Origin: Xiphydria camelus
Lineage: Eukaryota; Arthropoda; Insecta; Hymenoptera; Xiphydriidae
Assembly (NCBI GenBank): GCA_963678675.1
Contig: OY783193.1
Coordinates: forward strand, 18,983,940-19,047,939
Length of the DNA: 64,000 nt
Direction of reading: 5' to 3'
Of this stretch, positions 1-9,191 are shown in pieces. How positions within the stretch are numbered: the first letter of the stretch is position 1; each line of letters begins with the position of its first letter. The position numbers were made by a program, and so were the translations under genes. Under the pieces are notes generated by a model that worked only from the letters and a program-made list of their open reading frames with translations, did no database searches and had not been told where the DNA came from.

Positions 1-62
1 AATTATTTGTCATGTATAACTATGTATATATATTAATATTACTTATGTATAATTTCACACAA

Positions 63-274
63 CAATGTTTTTTCCACATACATACGTTTTACATATTCCA
101 ACGCATTGCGCAATTACAGTTGATAATGAGTCCAATCACCACCAACGAAAATTTGATGGATAGTATGCCTCGGAGATGCCAAGCGATTATCGACGGTGGT
201 GATTGGACTCATTATTAATATAATAGCGTATTGCCTTGGAACATGTCAAACGTATGTATGTGGAAAAAACATTG
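63..274. repeat. Long imperfect hairpin (inverted repeat with ~80-bp arms)
   Basis: The left arm (63-145) and right arm (193-274) are inverted copies. The inner 20 bp next to the loop (125-144 and its partner) are perfect, and the ~48-bp loop is unrelated. No coding frame fits it. It could be a palindromic MITE or a hairpin-RNA locus; no clear terminal duplication was found. Confidence 0.7.
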
Positions 275-514
275 TCGAATAAGTCTTTTATGAATAACGC
301 CGTACGCGCTCTTACTTAACAGACTGATAACAACGTAACTCTCAAAATGTACTTCTCAAAATGTATTGTCATGTATAACTATTTGTCATGTATAACACTA
401 TGTATTATATTATAATAATAAATGAATAACGGATTTACTCATAAAAATTGTGTCATTTATTGTAAACATTTACGTAGAATCCATATTAATTTTCTAACGG
501 TGTTGAATTTCCCG

Positions 515-660
515 CGACATTTTCGCGCATGCGCGCCGTTCGCGCATGCGTCAAGTAGCACTCGTGCGCCTCAAATGCAACGCATATGTGCGCACATATG
601 TAAGGCCAAATGCGTCGCACGCGTGCGACTTGAAGCGCACGCGTGCACTCACAGTGCGTA
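515..660. other. CpG-rich block of nested perfect palindromes
   Basis: A short GC/CpG-rich island in AT-rich surroundings. It holds perfect palindromes such as CATATGTGCGCACATATG and GTCGCACGCGTGCGAC, plus repeated GCGCATGCGC-type alternating purine/pyrimidine runs. No gene is recognised in 275-690. Confidence 0.6.
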
Positions 661-693
661 CATTGTGACTATATATTGCTATCTGGGTATAAT

Positions 694-1010
694 CTGTATA
701 TAATTTTGTACTTATATAATTCTGTGTAGAATTTTATATAAATATCTTTTAATATTAAAGCTACAAAAACGGTACTTGTTGGAATTTCGTATATAATCAA
801 ATAATCTGTATATAATTTTGTATATAATTCTGTGTGGAGTTTTATATAAATATCTTTTATTATTAAAGCTACAAACAATATTTGTTGGAATTTCGTATAT
901 AATCTTGTATATAATCATATAATCTGTATGTAATTTTGTATATAAGTCTGTGTAGAATTTTATATAAATATCTTTTAATATTAAAGCTACAAACGATACT
1001 TGTTGGAAAA
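694..1010. repeat. Tandem repeat, ~112-118 bp unit, about 2.7 copies
   Basis: Units begin at about 694, 804 and 922. Each carries the same order of an ATATAATTTTGT-type run, a shared TATAAATATCTTTTA stretch, and AAAGCTACAAA followed by a TTGTTGGAA block. AT-rich and non-coding; the short open frames inside come from the repeat. Confidence 0.75.
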
Positions 1011-1590
1011 AATATTGTGTTACTAAGTACGTTCTTATTTAACGCTTAAGAAAATCTTCATACAAAATAGGACTGATCTCCAGTTTCGAGGTATCTGTTC
1101 AAAACAATACACATATATGCAATTATTTAATCTAAAAATATTGCGTCCGTATATTTCATAAACTTGGAAAATGAAATACCTCAATGTTATATAGCGAGTC
1201 GCTGTTCCGGTACCAATGCTCTGTGGCTTTTTTATTTAAGGACGGTCTCATTATTTCCAATTTTGTGTGTGTGTGTGTGTGTTTGTGTGGTTGAAAATTG
1301 GCATTGTCATTCTCGTATACCGGAAAAACATTTGTGGATCATTTCTCATCTCTTGGAACAAATGCTCAAAGTCGCCTTGTGTTGGGCGCATACGATTTAT
1401 TGGTCGAACCCACCATCGATGATTCAACCCCAGATAGAAAAGTTCTAGCAATGTGACGGCAAATTACCGCCACGTCTTGGCGATGTGCTGGCAGAACCTA
1501 ACACTTCTGTCGTGACATTATACCGCAAATTTGCGGATGTTAAATTCCGGTACATTGGAGGCATCAGCAAAACAAAAAGTGCATGTATAC
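1011..1590. other. Non-coding stretch with (GT)n microsatellite
   Basis: No gene is recognised here. A (GT)n run lies at about 1264-1289. The small ORFs are short, unconserved-looking and overlap on both strands. Confidence 0.5.
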
Positions 1591-1898
1591 TATCGGAACA
1601 CCGTGCTTGCATATTACCGGTACACCATACCACTATACGCATTGTGCGCATCGGTGGTGGCGCCGCCTTACTCGCCTGGTGAGCAGAAAGTGTTGTACTG
1701 GGTTACACGGCACTGGGGTGTACGACTATACATGTGGTCACATGTACACTTAGGTTTGCCTGTATAAGCACAAGCCGGAAGGTCTGATTGGTTGACAGTG
1801 TAACCCATTTGTGCCAATCTTGGCCACTACGCGGCACTTTCGGCGCACTTTCGAGATACGCAAGAGGCGTATACTGCCAGATCATTGTACATCCATAC

Positions 1899-2030
1899 TG
1901 GGTGCTTTCCATTTATGACACAAGTCGACACACTTCTATTAGAACCACCAACTGATTGGCAGGCACCAGCAGAAAGAACCAATGGTTTAATTTTGTGTCG
2001 ACTCGTGTCAGTTAAATGGAAAGCACCCAT
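1899..2030. mobile_element. Small MITE with TGGGTGCTTTCC termini
   Basis: About 35-bp inverted ends (TGGGTGCTTTCC..., also sharing GTCGACACA) flank an ~65-bp centre inside a minisatellite unit. The target duplication is not clear, so the superfamily is unassigned. Confidence 0.6.
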
Positions 2031-2174
2031 TATGGGAACACCGTGCTTGCATCTTACCGGTACACCATACCACCATACTGCCAGATCATTGTACATCCAT
2101 ACTGTCGGAACACCGTGCTTGCATCTTACCGGTACACCATACCACCATACTGCCAGATCATTGTACATCCATAC

Positions 2175-2536
2175 CAGCCCCCTGTAACTCACACGTATTC
2201 CCATTAGATATCTGTGACCACGCTTTGTCGCCAGTCGTACTAATCCGCTACGTGGCGCCCTATCGCTGGCCCTGTGTTGGCTGCTGCTGGCTGTTGGCTG
2301 CGCTGGCTCATATAAAATTCGTTCGAACATTTACTGGACTATTTCTATTACTTCATAAAATTCCTTATCCCTACATATTTATTACAAAATGGAATAATGC
2401 TTCATTGCACTCAAGCCCCTTCATTCACACCTCATTCGCCCACTTTCAGCCGGGCCTGCCGGACCAGCGACAGTGCGCCACCACGCGGTTGGTGACAACG
2501 GTTTGGCCATGCGAAACGCAGAGTAGCAGGGGGCTG
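2175..2536. mobile_element. Non-autonomous hAT-type MITE
   Basis: Inverted termini CAGCCCCCTG / CAGGGGGCTG flank 362 bp without a transposase. The perfect 8-bp direct repeat ATCCATAC (2167-2174 and 2537-2544) is the length expected for hAT insertion, and CAG ends fit hAT. Removing the element restores a continuous minisatellite unit. Confidence 0.85.
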
Positions 2537-2935
2537 ATCCATACTATCGGAACACCGTGCTTGCATCTTACCGGCACACCATACCACCATACTGCCAGAT
2601 CATTATACATCCATACTATCGGAACACCGTGCTTGCATCTTACCGGTACACCATACCACCATACTGCCAGATTATTGTACATCCATACTATCGTGATAAC
2701 GTCAATGCATATTGCCGGTAAATCGCTCCAGTATTCTGCATGCTTGCACATTAATGGCATTGCGTTCAGATATATTGCAGGAATGTTGTACATCTATATT
2801 ACTGTAATAACGTGCGTGTACATTATGGGTACAGCAAACCAGTATGCTGCCGAAACGTTGTACACTTACGCTACTGTATAACCTGCTGCACATTAATGGC
2901 GCAGCATACCAATATACTGCTGAAACGTTTTATAT

Positions 2936-3412
2936 TAAGGAACTTGGTAGAATTTCGTGCTAAAGATATTTTAAAGTGAGAAGATACCCCCATATTACCG
3001 TTATAATGTGCTTGCACTAGCACATCAACGAATCACCAAACAATATCTGCAGGGTGAGTCGGAAAAAGCCACAATATTAAATTTTAGGGATTACAAAATT
3101 ATAGGGATATCAGATGTAAGCAATTGTCAATGCCGTTTATTGTTTCAATACATTCCTTAATTATTAAAAGTATTTGTATGTAATAATAATAATATATTAT
3201 TATAATTGTAATATATTATCAAAAATATCGCTTATTTACATGGTTGTCACTTTTTTTGGCGCACCTTGTATTGCAGCAAATGTGCGATATGCGTGTAACC
3301 ACGGTAACGTTAAAATAAAGCACGTGTACGTTAAAATAAAGGGCGCGTGTGATGACGGGTTAAGCGAGAGTTCTCGATTTTTTTTCATTTCGCCTCCTCT
3401 GCTGTGCTGCCT
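2936..3412. other. Non-coding stretch, nothing recognised
   Basis: AT-rich sequence between the minisatellite and the piggyBac-like left end. No gene, RNA or clear repeat is visible. Confidence 0.4.
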
Positions 3413-3896
3413 TTAACCCTTAACTGGTCATGTGGAGTCTCACAAACTCCGCCGTTTAGATTTGTCCAGATATTTCTAGAACGCCATTCCTCTTAAGCTT
3501 ACCTCTCCACCTAATCTATCTTCTATTAGGTTCGTTCGCACAGCAGTCACAAACCGTTGGCAATTGGACGACGCATGCGCAGTTCGTTAAAAGCGTTCGC
3601 ACAGGAGCAAACCCAAACTGCTGATCGAAAGTTAGGAGTTCGTACAGAAAAAATCAGGAGTCAGGGCCGATTCCACCAACTCTGATTAAATGCTTGATTA
3701 CCTAATCACGATTATATTTAATCGGCGTTCTAATCATGATTAACTGCACAATTCGTTCCACCATGAATTTTTAACCCCCGATTATCTAATCATATACCCT
3801 CTTCACAATAAGTTTTGGTTTTGTTGTAACGGTGATTCTGATTGGTTCATCAATGGAACTTGTAATGGAGTAGGAGGAAAACCTGACGTGATCAAC

Positions 3897-4053
3897 TGGG
3901 GGGCCTTTCTCGAGTCACTCGCAAAGTTACGTATACGCATCTTACCCAATAGACCAATCAGGATCAAGTATTCCGTTGTGGTGGGTGTCCTGATTGGTCT
4001 ACTCACTAAGAAACGTATACGTTTCTCTTGCGAGTGATTCGAGAAAGGGGGCC
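3897..4053. mobile_element. Small palindromic MITE nested in the Harbinger element
   Basis: Inverted arms share GGGCCTTTCTCGAGTCACTC-like sequence, ACGTATACG and GACCAATCAGGA. Non-coding, about 157 bp. Confidence 0.55.
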
Positions 4054-4291
4054 CTGACGCGCTGCAAGCCGAGGTCAGTGAGCTGCCGAAATCTCCAACA
4101 GAATTTAAAAAGGAACCAGTTGCATAATACCGGAGAGCAAGCAGGAGTTGTACTCTGGGTGCAATAGCGTGGTTTCTGAAATGTGCACTCCCTTTATTCA
4201 GTAAAGATACAGAAAATTCTACACGATTTTTAACGTAATATGATAATGTTGCGATATTTTAAAATAGATTATATATTATTTAAGAAGTAAT

Positions 4292-4570
4292 TTATCTTTC
4301 TGTAGCGTGTTGCAAATTATGTACAATTTCCAGAAGCAAAGCTTCAACACTGTCTTTCGATAACCGAAAACGCGTAATGAAATCCAAATCATCCAAAGTT
4401 TGGAAATAATTAATTCGTTCCTTAATTAAATGTAGCCTTCTATCAATTTCGATACCATTTTCATCATCAGATGATGATAAAATATTGTCGTAAAATAAAT
4501 TCATGTCCGATATAGTATTGCACAGCAGTGAAACTTCGACTTTGAGGTTATGTTGATCCACGTTATTCAC
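4292..4570 (-). pseudogene. Harbinger (HARBI1-like) transposase N-terminal remnant
   Basis: A 92-residue frame with an acidic SSSDDEN segment is followed by a stretch ending FRLSKDSVEALLLEI, typical of the N-terminal region of PIF/Harbinger DDE transposases. The catalytic domain is absent, since a full transposase is roughly 350-400 residues. It lies inside Harbinger-type inverted ends, which supports the call. A similar exon start (SSSDDEI) occurs at about 58840, in the other Harbinger fragment. Confidence 0.65.
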
Positions 4571-4724
4571 TGGTTAGGTTCCTAATCGGCCAAAAATGGC
4601 TGATTAAGTCCAACGGTGATTATCTCACTTTAATCATGGTTTAAAAATTGGTGGAACGCAAGAGCATGATTAAATTAAGCTAATCGGGAATTAACAATTT
4701 AATCAGAGTTGGTGGTTTCGGCCC

Positions 4725-5510
4725 TCAGAACCCGATTTCCAAACGTCAGAAAAATCCGCTGACTCACCAAATTTTTGGTTCGGAGTCTGCGCAGTGCGTG
4801 CTCCTTGTTTCTATTTGCGTCTAACCTCAACTTTATGCATTTTCTTCACTGATCTATGCTGTGCATCGGTTGACGGTTTTATGATAGTAACAGTTTAGGT
4901 TATGTGAAAAATTTCACGTGTAAAATTGCATGATTAGGGTAAACGGGGTAAACCATCCAGTTATTGGATACTTTGCACTTATTGGACAGTCTGATTTAAA
5001 TTTAAAAAAAACAAGATTTCTAGTTTTTACTTAAATAAATATTATCAAAACCGTACCTGGCTTATTAATTCTTGACTGTCCAATAACTAAGTTTTTGACT
5101 TTATCCCAGTTTTTTATTGTTGAAAATTATATTCTTTCAAACTTAAAATTGTAAGTTACTAGAATGTAAAGCCAATATATTTTCAATTAAAATAAACCAC
5201 TACTCATATCTCTAGGTAGAAAGATATCTTCTTAACACGATCTCAAATGTTGTTAAATGCTTAAGTCGGAACGCGTCGCTACTTCTCCTTATAAACGAAT
5301 TAAATAGCCGACGGTTGGTGGTGATTAGCAAAGTGATTTCAATGATGCGTGATTAATTAGGAACCGTCCCGCAATTAGCCTTCTAGGAAAGATACAGGAC
5401 TGTGAGCGCATTCACAGTCCCTGTTTGACCTTAATAGAGATACTTACATAGTAGTAATAAAATATATTAGAGTAATAAGTATTTACCCTACTGAAAAATT
5501 TCATGTGTAA
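4725..5510. other. Non-coding stretch
   Basis: No gene is recognised. A 9-bp-arm hairpin GGACTGTGA...TCACAGTCC lies at about 5396-5419. Otherwise AT-rich sequence. Confidence 0.4.
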
Positions 5511-5514
5511 AATT

Positions 5515-5645
5515 GTACCTATGATTAATCGTATGTTAAATTTCGCGATAAATATTATGTCAAATTATATGTTAAATTACATGTTAAATCACATGATAAA
5601 TTACATGTTAAATTGTATGGTAAATCCCATGTAAAAATCAATCAA
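5515..5645. repeat. Short tandem repeat, ~17-18 bp ACATGTTAAATT units
   Basis: Degenerate repetitions of TTAAATTACATG and TAAATCACATGATAAATT. Non-coding. Confidence 0.6.
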
Positions 5646-5960
5646 CTTTCACATGCTATTTAACACGTGATTTAACACATTTTGTCAGACCGTTCTTAAT
5701 ATTCTGTTATAATTTTTTCTGTTAGACAAATTTTACGTTGACATCTGTTTTTGATAAATTTATTAGTACAATTTTTATTTATTATGGAACAATTAATTTA
5801 TCAGCCAGATTAAAAAAAGGTAATATACACACAAAGAGATGCAGAAAAGAACAAACATAATGTTATAGGCTAAAAGGAACATCGTAAGTAAAAAATATAA
5901 GTAGACAAAGATTAAAGTATGTATAAATATCGCCAGAATATAGATGACAGAAAAACGCGA

Positions 5961-6206
5961 TATGAGCCGTTGAAAACCAGAATGGTGTAAGTCACATTTC
6001 ATGTAAGCTAAGATTATTTGAGTGCAAAGTTAAGCACAATTTGAAAAATCTGTCTAGGTGATACAAACAGATATTTTAAATCGTACATATCTGTTTTATA
6101 TCATCTAGACAGATTTTTCAAATTGTACTTAACTTTGCAGTCAAATAATCTCAGCTTACATCAAATGTGACTTACACTATTCTGGTTTTCAATGGCTCAT
6201 ATGTAA
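5961..6206. repeat. Long hairpin with ~110-bp arms
   Basis: The left arm (about 5961-6074) and right arm (about 6085-6206) are near-perfect inverted copies around a ~10-20 bp loop. The arms share ACAGATAT, AATCTGTCTAG and AAGTTAAG blocks. It is a palindromic MITE or a potential hairpin-RNA source. No ORF explains it. Confidence 0.7.
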
Positions 6207-6239
6207 AAGAATATAAAAGGAACAATATCGTGCAGAACG

Positions 6240-6703
6240 TTATCGTAGAAATTGCATGGCCAATGCACTGGAGAAAACTTGCACACTGCTTTCAAATGGT
6301 AGATATCGTTGTCGAAGAGTCTTCAGGAGATGTGGAGCCAAATCTTCAATGACGACTGGATTGCTCTGCATGGTCGGTCCTGCGATGTAGCCCGTGCTTT
6401 TATACTCCTTTCTCTGATCTAAAATACAAATTCGATATAATACTCCTCATAAAATATTAATTTTTTTTTTGCTGACTACTTGTAAACTCAGGGATGTTAC
6501 TCACTCGATAGCCCAGCTGTCGCGCCGACCAATGCCTCCAGTCTCCTTTCCATGTTGCTTCGCCTCCGAGGCGATGGAATATCTGGCCTTCCTGAAGCTC
6601 GCGTACATCCTCCAGTCAATTCTTTCATTTTGGCTGCATCGATGAAGCTAAACTGCAACATGATGAAAGACGAGCACATGAGACGATAAAGAAACTCATT
6701 CAT
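6240..6703 (-). CDS. Putative two-exon gene of unknown function
   Basis: Exon 1 (6505-6703, ATG at 6703) encodes about 66 residues including GRPDIPSPRRRSNMERRLEA. Exon 2 (6240-6418) encodes about 59 residues ending at TAA 6240-6242, with TLRQRYLPFESSV. The 86-bp intron has a GTGAGT donor and a TTTTAG acceptor, and splicing keeps the frame open. An upstream acceptor (TTTGCAG at about 6714) and donor (GTAAGT at about 6760) hint at a further 5' exon. The product is not recognised. Its position inside the piggyBac-like body suggests transposon accessory coding or captured sequence. Confidence rests on splice signals and composition only. Confidence 0.35.
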
Positions 6704-7208
6704 CTATCTGCCTCCTGCAAATAATTTCATTACATTAATTATTAATACTTACCCTTTTATGCAGGAAGCTGGATAATCCTTATTTTCCGCTTGTAAGTCC
6801 TTATTCCAAAGATCTTGCCCCGAATGTTTTAATTAATAACACGTGTTAACGTTAAACGGTGACGAACGAATCACACGCGAATCGAACTGACAGCTCGCAG
6901 ACCTCGCAGACGCTCGCCTTCTTCCGTGGTGTCGATGGAGGTTATGTCACGATATGTAAAGTATAAAGTCAACAAGTTCACGCCAGGTGGCAGATAAATC
7001 GTTGAAAATCGCTGTTCACAGAGCACAAAATCAGAATTCAGTTGGAAATCGGTTTTCAACCGCACATGCGCAGAAAAAATTTCCAACCAGTCACAAACTG
7101 CGCTGTGCGAACGGTACAGAATTTGTCACGTGATTTACAGAGTGGTGGGAGCATTGCTGACTGCGCAGTATTATAAATTTAGTCTTTAGGAGTCTGTCAG
7201 ACTCAATG

Positions 7209-7313
7209 TGTCGGTTAATGTGATTTATTTCATATCATTGCGAACATGGCTGGACCATCAAAAGCGTGCGCTACGGACAAGAATTTTGAAGAAATATTGC
7301 TACTTGTGTCCTA
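7209..7313 (+). pseudogene. piggyBac transposase Cys-rich domain, upstream fragment
   Basis: This frame ends in KKYCYLC immediately before the LTR retrotransposon. It runs on in frame, across the CTACG target duplication, into the fragment at 24250-24359. The paired cysteines match the first Cys pair of the C-terminal Cys-rich domain of piggyBac transposases, which binds subterminal DNA. The catalytic domain upstream is absent. Confidence 0.6.
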
Positions 7314-7318
7314 CTACG

Positions 7319-7436
7319 TGTTGCGTGAGGGATCAGGTAGAAATTGCACTCTTCTGCTTCAGACTCACATGCTCTTTATTCCACGTGCTCCTCTCTCCGC
7401 TGCCTCGTACGCACTCCGCATGGTACTGCCACAACA
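7319..7436 (-). repeat. 3' LTR of the Mag-like element (deleted version)
   Basis: 118 bp, TGTTGCGTGAGGG...CCACAACA on the + strand. It matches the other LTR except for point changes and the loss of ~42 bp after the shared GTACGCACTCC block. Confidence 0.85.
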
Positions 7437-7746
7437 TCCCTCTTATTTTATAAAGTGTAGTATAAACGAAATAAATTATATGTATGGTTTAACAGAATAT
7501 AAACTGAAAATACACAACGCAGGTGAAAACGAGGTAACTTCCCAGGTAGCACACTAACCTCGAAATGACGTTTTTTGAAGGTCAGTTCTGACGTCAGATG
7601 ACGAAAAATATGACGTCATTTTAACGTCGCAAAGATGGCTTAATTGCGCATCCACACGACGTCAGACAAATCACGTCATAATGACGTTCTACCGTACGTT
7701 GTGATGACGTAAAAAATGACGATTCTAAAAGGTTAGGTCTGACGTA

Positions 7747-7959
7747 CACCCGGCGTCTCGGATTATGTCGCTGGTGACTTTTTTTAAATGTTATTTTTAA
7801 ACGTACTAACCAATGAACAATTAATTCTCATGCCCTCATTAGCTACGATAGTGTCTACTCTCGTTAATAAAAGCATGAGAATTGATTAATCATTGGTTGG
7901 TACGTTTAAAAATAACATTTAAAAAAAGTCACCAGCGACAGAATCCTAGACGCCGAGTG
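7747..7959. mobile_element. Palindromic TA-type MITE nested in the CCCAGG transposon
   Basis: Inverted ends CACCCGGCGTCT and CACTCGGCGTCT, with a shared GTCGCTGGTGAC block, flanked by TA (7745-7746 and 7960-7961). The intact sister copy at about 32275 lacks the insertion and shows the empty site. TA duplication suggests Tc1/mariner mobilisation. Confidence 0.8.
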
Positions 7960-7970
7960 TATATCTTCAT

Positions 7971-8036
7971 CGTGAGCGGTCACCCATCCTACCAGTGTCC
8001 GCACTTTTCGCTGCTTAACTTCGTTGATCGGTCTGT
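7971..8036 (-). ncRNA. 5S rRNA-derived Pol III promoter segment
   Basis: On the minus strand this reads like the internal control region of eukaryotic 5S rRNA: a CCGATCAACGAAGTTAAGCA block (box A) followed by GGATGGGTGACCGC (box C). It is part of a transposon, not a complete 5S gene, because both ends of 5S rRNA are missing. The sister copy lies at 32195-32260. Confidence 0.8.
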
Positions 8037-8192
8037 GTCCTCGACTCCTCATCTGCTGCACGCTTCTGTGGTTAAGAATATTATTACTATGTATTAGTGT
8101 TCATATGAAGTTTGATGAATAAATGTATATTACTTTTCAATAAGAAAGAGCTTGAATAAATAAGATTTTATAATTGTATTACTCTTTTCTCA

Positions 8193-8255
8193 ACATTTTT
8201 CTAAATTTAAGATTGTATCTTTTAATAAATATTCTTGCATAGACGCAAATTGATA
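8193..8255. repeat. 63-bp target-site duplication, left copy (non-LTR copy A)
   Basis: It ends ...GACGCAAATTGATA directly at the 3' end of copy A and is repeated at 17341-17403 on the 5' side with about five substitutions. Confidence 0.85.
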
Positions 8256-9191
8256 AACGCCATTTATTGAAAATATAAAATTTACAATAAAAATGTGTTC
8301 CCCCAGAGGAACAATGCTCCCCCGGGGGTAATATAAATGGCGCAGGCGCCACACAAAACAAATACAAAATCAAATATACGTACAGATACAAATATAAGGG
8401 GGGCGGTTAATTACCCACCCTCCACTATTGGGGGCCCGTCCTTATAAGATATAGATTTATTAATGCTGACGGGCCCTTACAATATTGTACAGATGATCCC
8501 CCGCCGCTTTTTACTGCAGACGGGGAATGTGACGCCATATCTGCGGGACAGGGACAGGACGACACCAACAGAAATCCAGCGGCACCCCATGACCAGCCAT
8601 CCCCCGATCCATCTTTCAATGGACCGAGGCCGGCCGGCCAAGGGGTACCAGCTCCACCGCACAACAAAGACAAACGGGACAACACATGGACAACACAGGA
8701 CGGAACACAGTGCGGCGGGCAACACATATCTTAATTAATTAAATGAGTAAGTATTCTATCTATGGTATGTTAGTTTAAATTAATTAGTTCACAATAATAG
8801 AAATAATACCATAGCATAGTTCATAGGAATAGATCGAGCGTATAATAGTATTTAAATAGTTTAATTAGCCGTAAGACCATAAATACTCGATTAACTTAAA
8901 GTAGTAATAGCAATTGATGAGGCAGGAAGGGTGGCCCAGTATCACGTAGTAGTAGTATAAGTAAATAGAAAATAGAAAGAGATAAACGGTAAGTAGGTAG
9001 TACATAAGTTAGCAATAATAAAGTTATATCCTAGGTAGCCAGCGTATCGAACAATGGTGGTGAATGACATGAGTGAGATAGATGATAATATGTACAATAG
9101 GTGAAAGAATGATATGAAGATGATGCAAGAAAGCCGGTACCTAATAACACTGGAGCCACCTCATCTACTGACCAAGGCAGGAGGGCAAATA
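8256..9191 (-). other. 3' UTR of copy A
   Basis: 936 bp with no convincing ORF, conserved in copy B (17404-18384). It includes hairpin GGGCCCGTC...GACGGGCCC (8432-8476), where the arms are identical in copy B (17594-17641) but the loop differs, plus palindromes CCCCCGGGGG and GGCGCAGGCGCC near the 3' end. RLE elements use 3' UTR structure to recruit their own protein for target-primed reverse transcription; this role is inferred here. Confidence 0.7.

Larger units (their letters stand above)
1591..2935 (+). repeat. Minisatellite array, ~72-bp unit, interrupted by two small transposons
   Basis: The unit contains GGAACACCGTGCTTGCATC, then TTACCGGTACACCATACC, then TGCCAGATCATTGTACATCC. Well-preserved units lie at 2036-2178 and 2545-2695. 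Diverged units precede (1591) and follow (to ~2935) them. A 130-bp inverted-repeat element (1899-2030) and a hAT-type element (2175-2536) interrupt the array, which makes the array older than both. Confidence 0.85.
3664..4724 (-). mobile_element. PIF/Harbinger-like element, decayed
   Basis: Inverted termini GGGCCGATTCCACCAAC and (reverse complement) GGGCCGAAACCACCAAC flank 1061 bp. A 3-bp direct repeat TCA (3661-3663, 4725-4727) borders it. A remnant of a HARBI1-type transposase N-terminus lies inside. The ends resemble those of the Harbinger elements at 56211 and 58550. Confidence 0.75.
3535..7112. mobile_element. Possible nested element with GTTCGCACAGC ends
   Basis: Imperfect inverted ends share CGTTCGCACAGC, a CACAAAC-like block, GGTTGG and a GCGCATG-like block (about 3531-3590 and 7050-7120). 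This could explain why the piggyBac-like body is not coding here. No target duplication could be fixed, so the boundary and superfamily are tentative. Confidence 0.35.

Noticed and set aside
1827..2330. 167-codon ORF across the minisatellite
   Set aside because: Its repeated WMYNDLAVWWYGVPVRC text is a translation of the 72-bp tandem unit and crosses two transposon insertions.
5961..6206. microRNA precursor
   Set aside because: Arms of ~110 bp with near-perfect pairing fit a palindromic MITE better; no small-RNA evidence is available.
7541..8255. Independent MITE ending at 8255
   Set aside because: It is the left half of the element that resumes at 19178; the intact copy at 31501-32478 shows the continuous structure.
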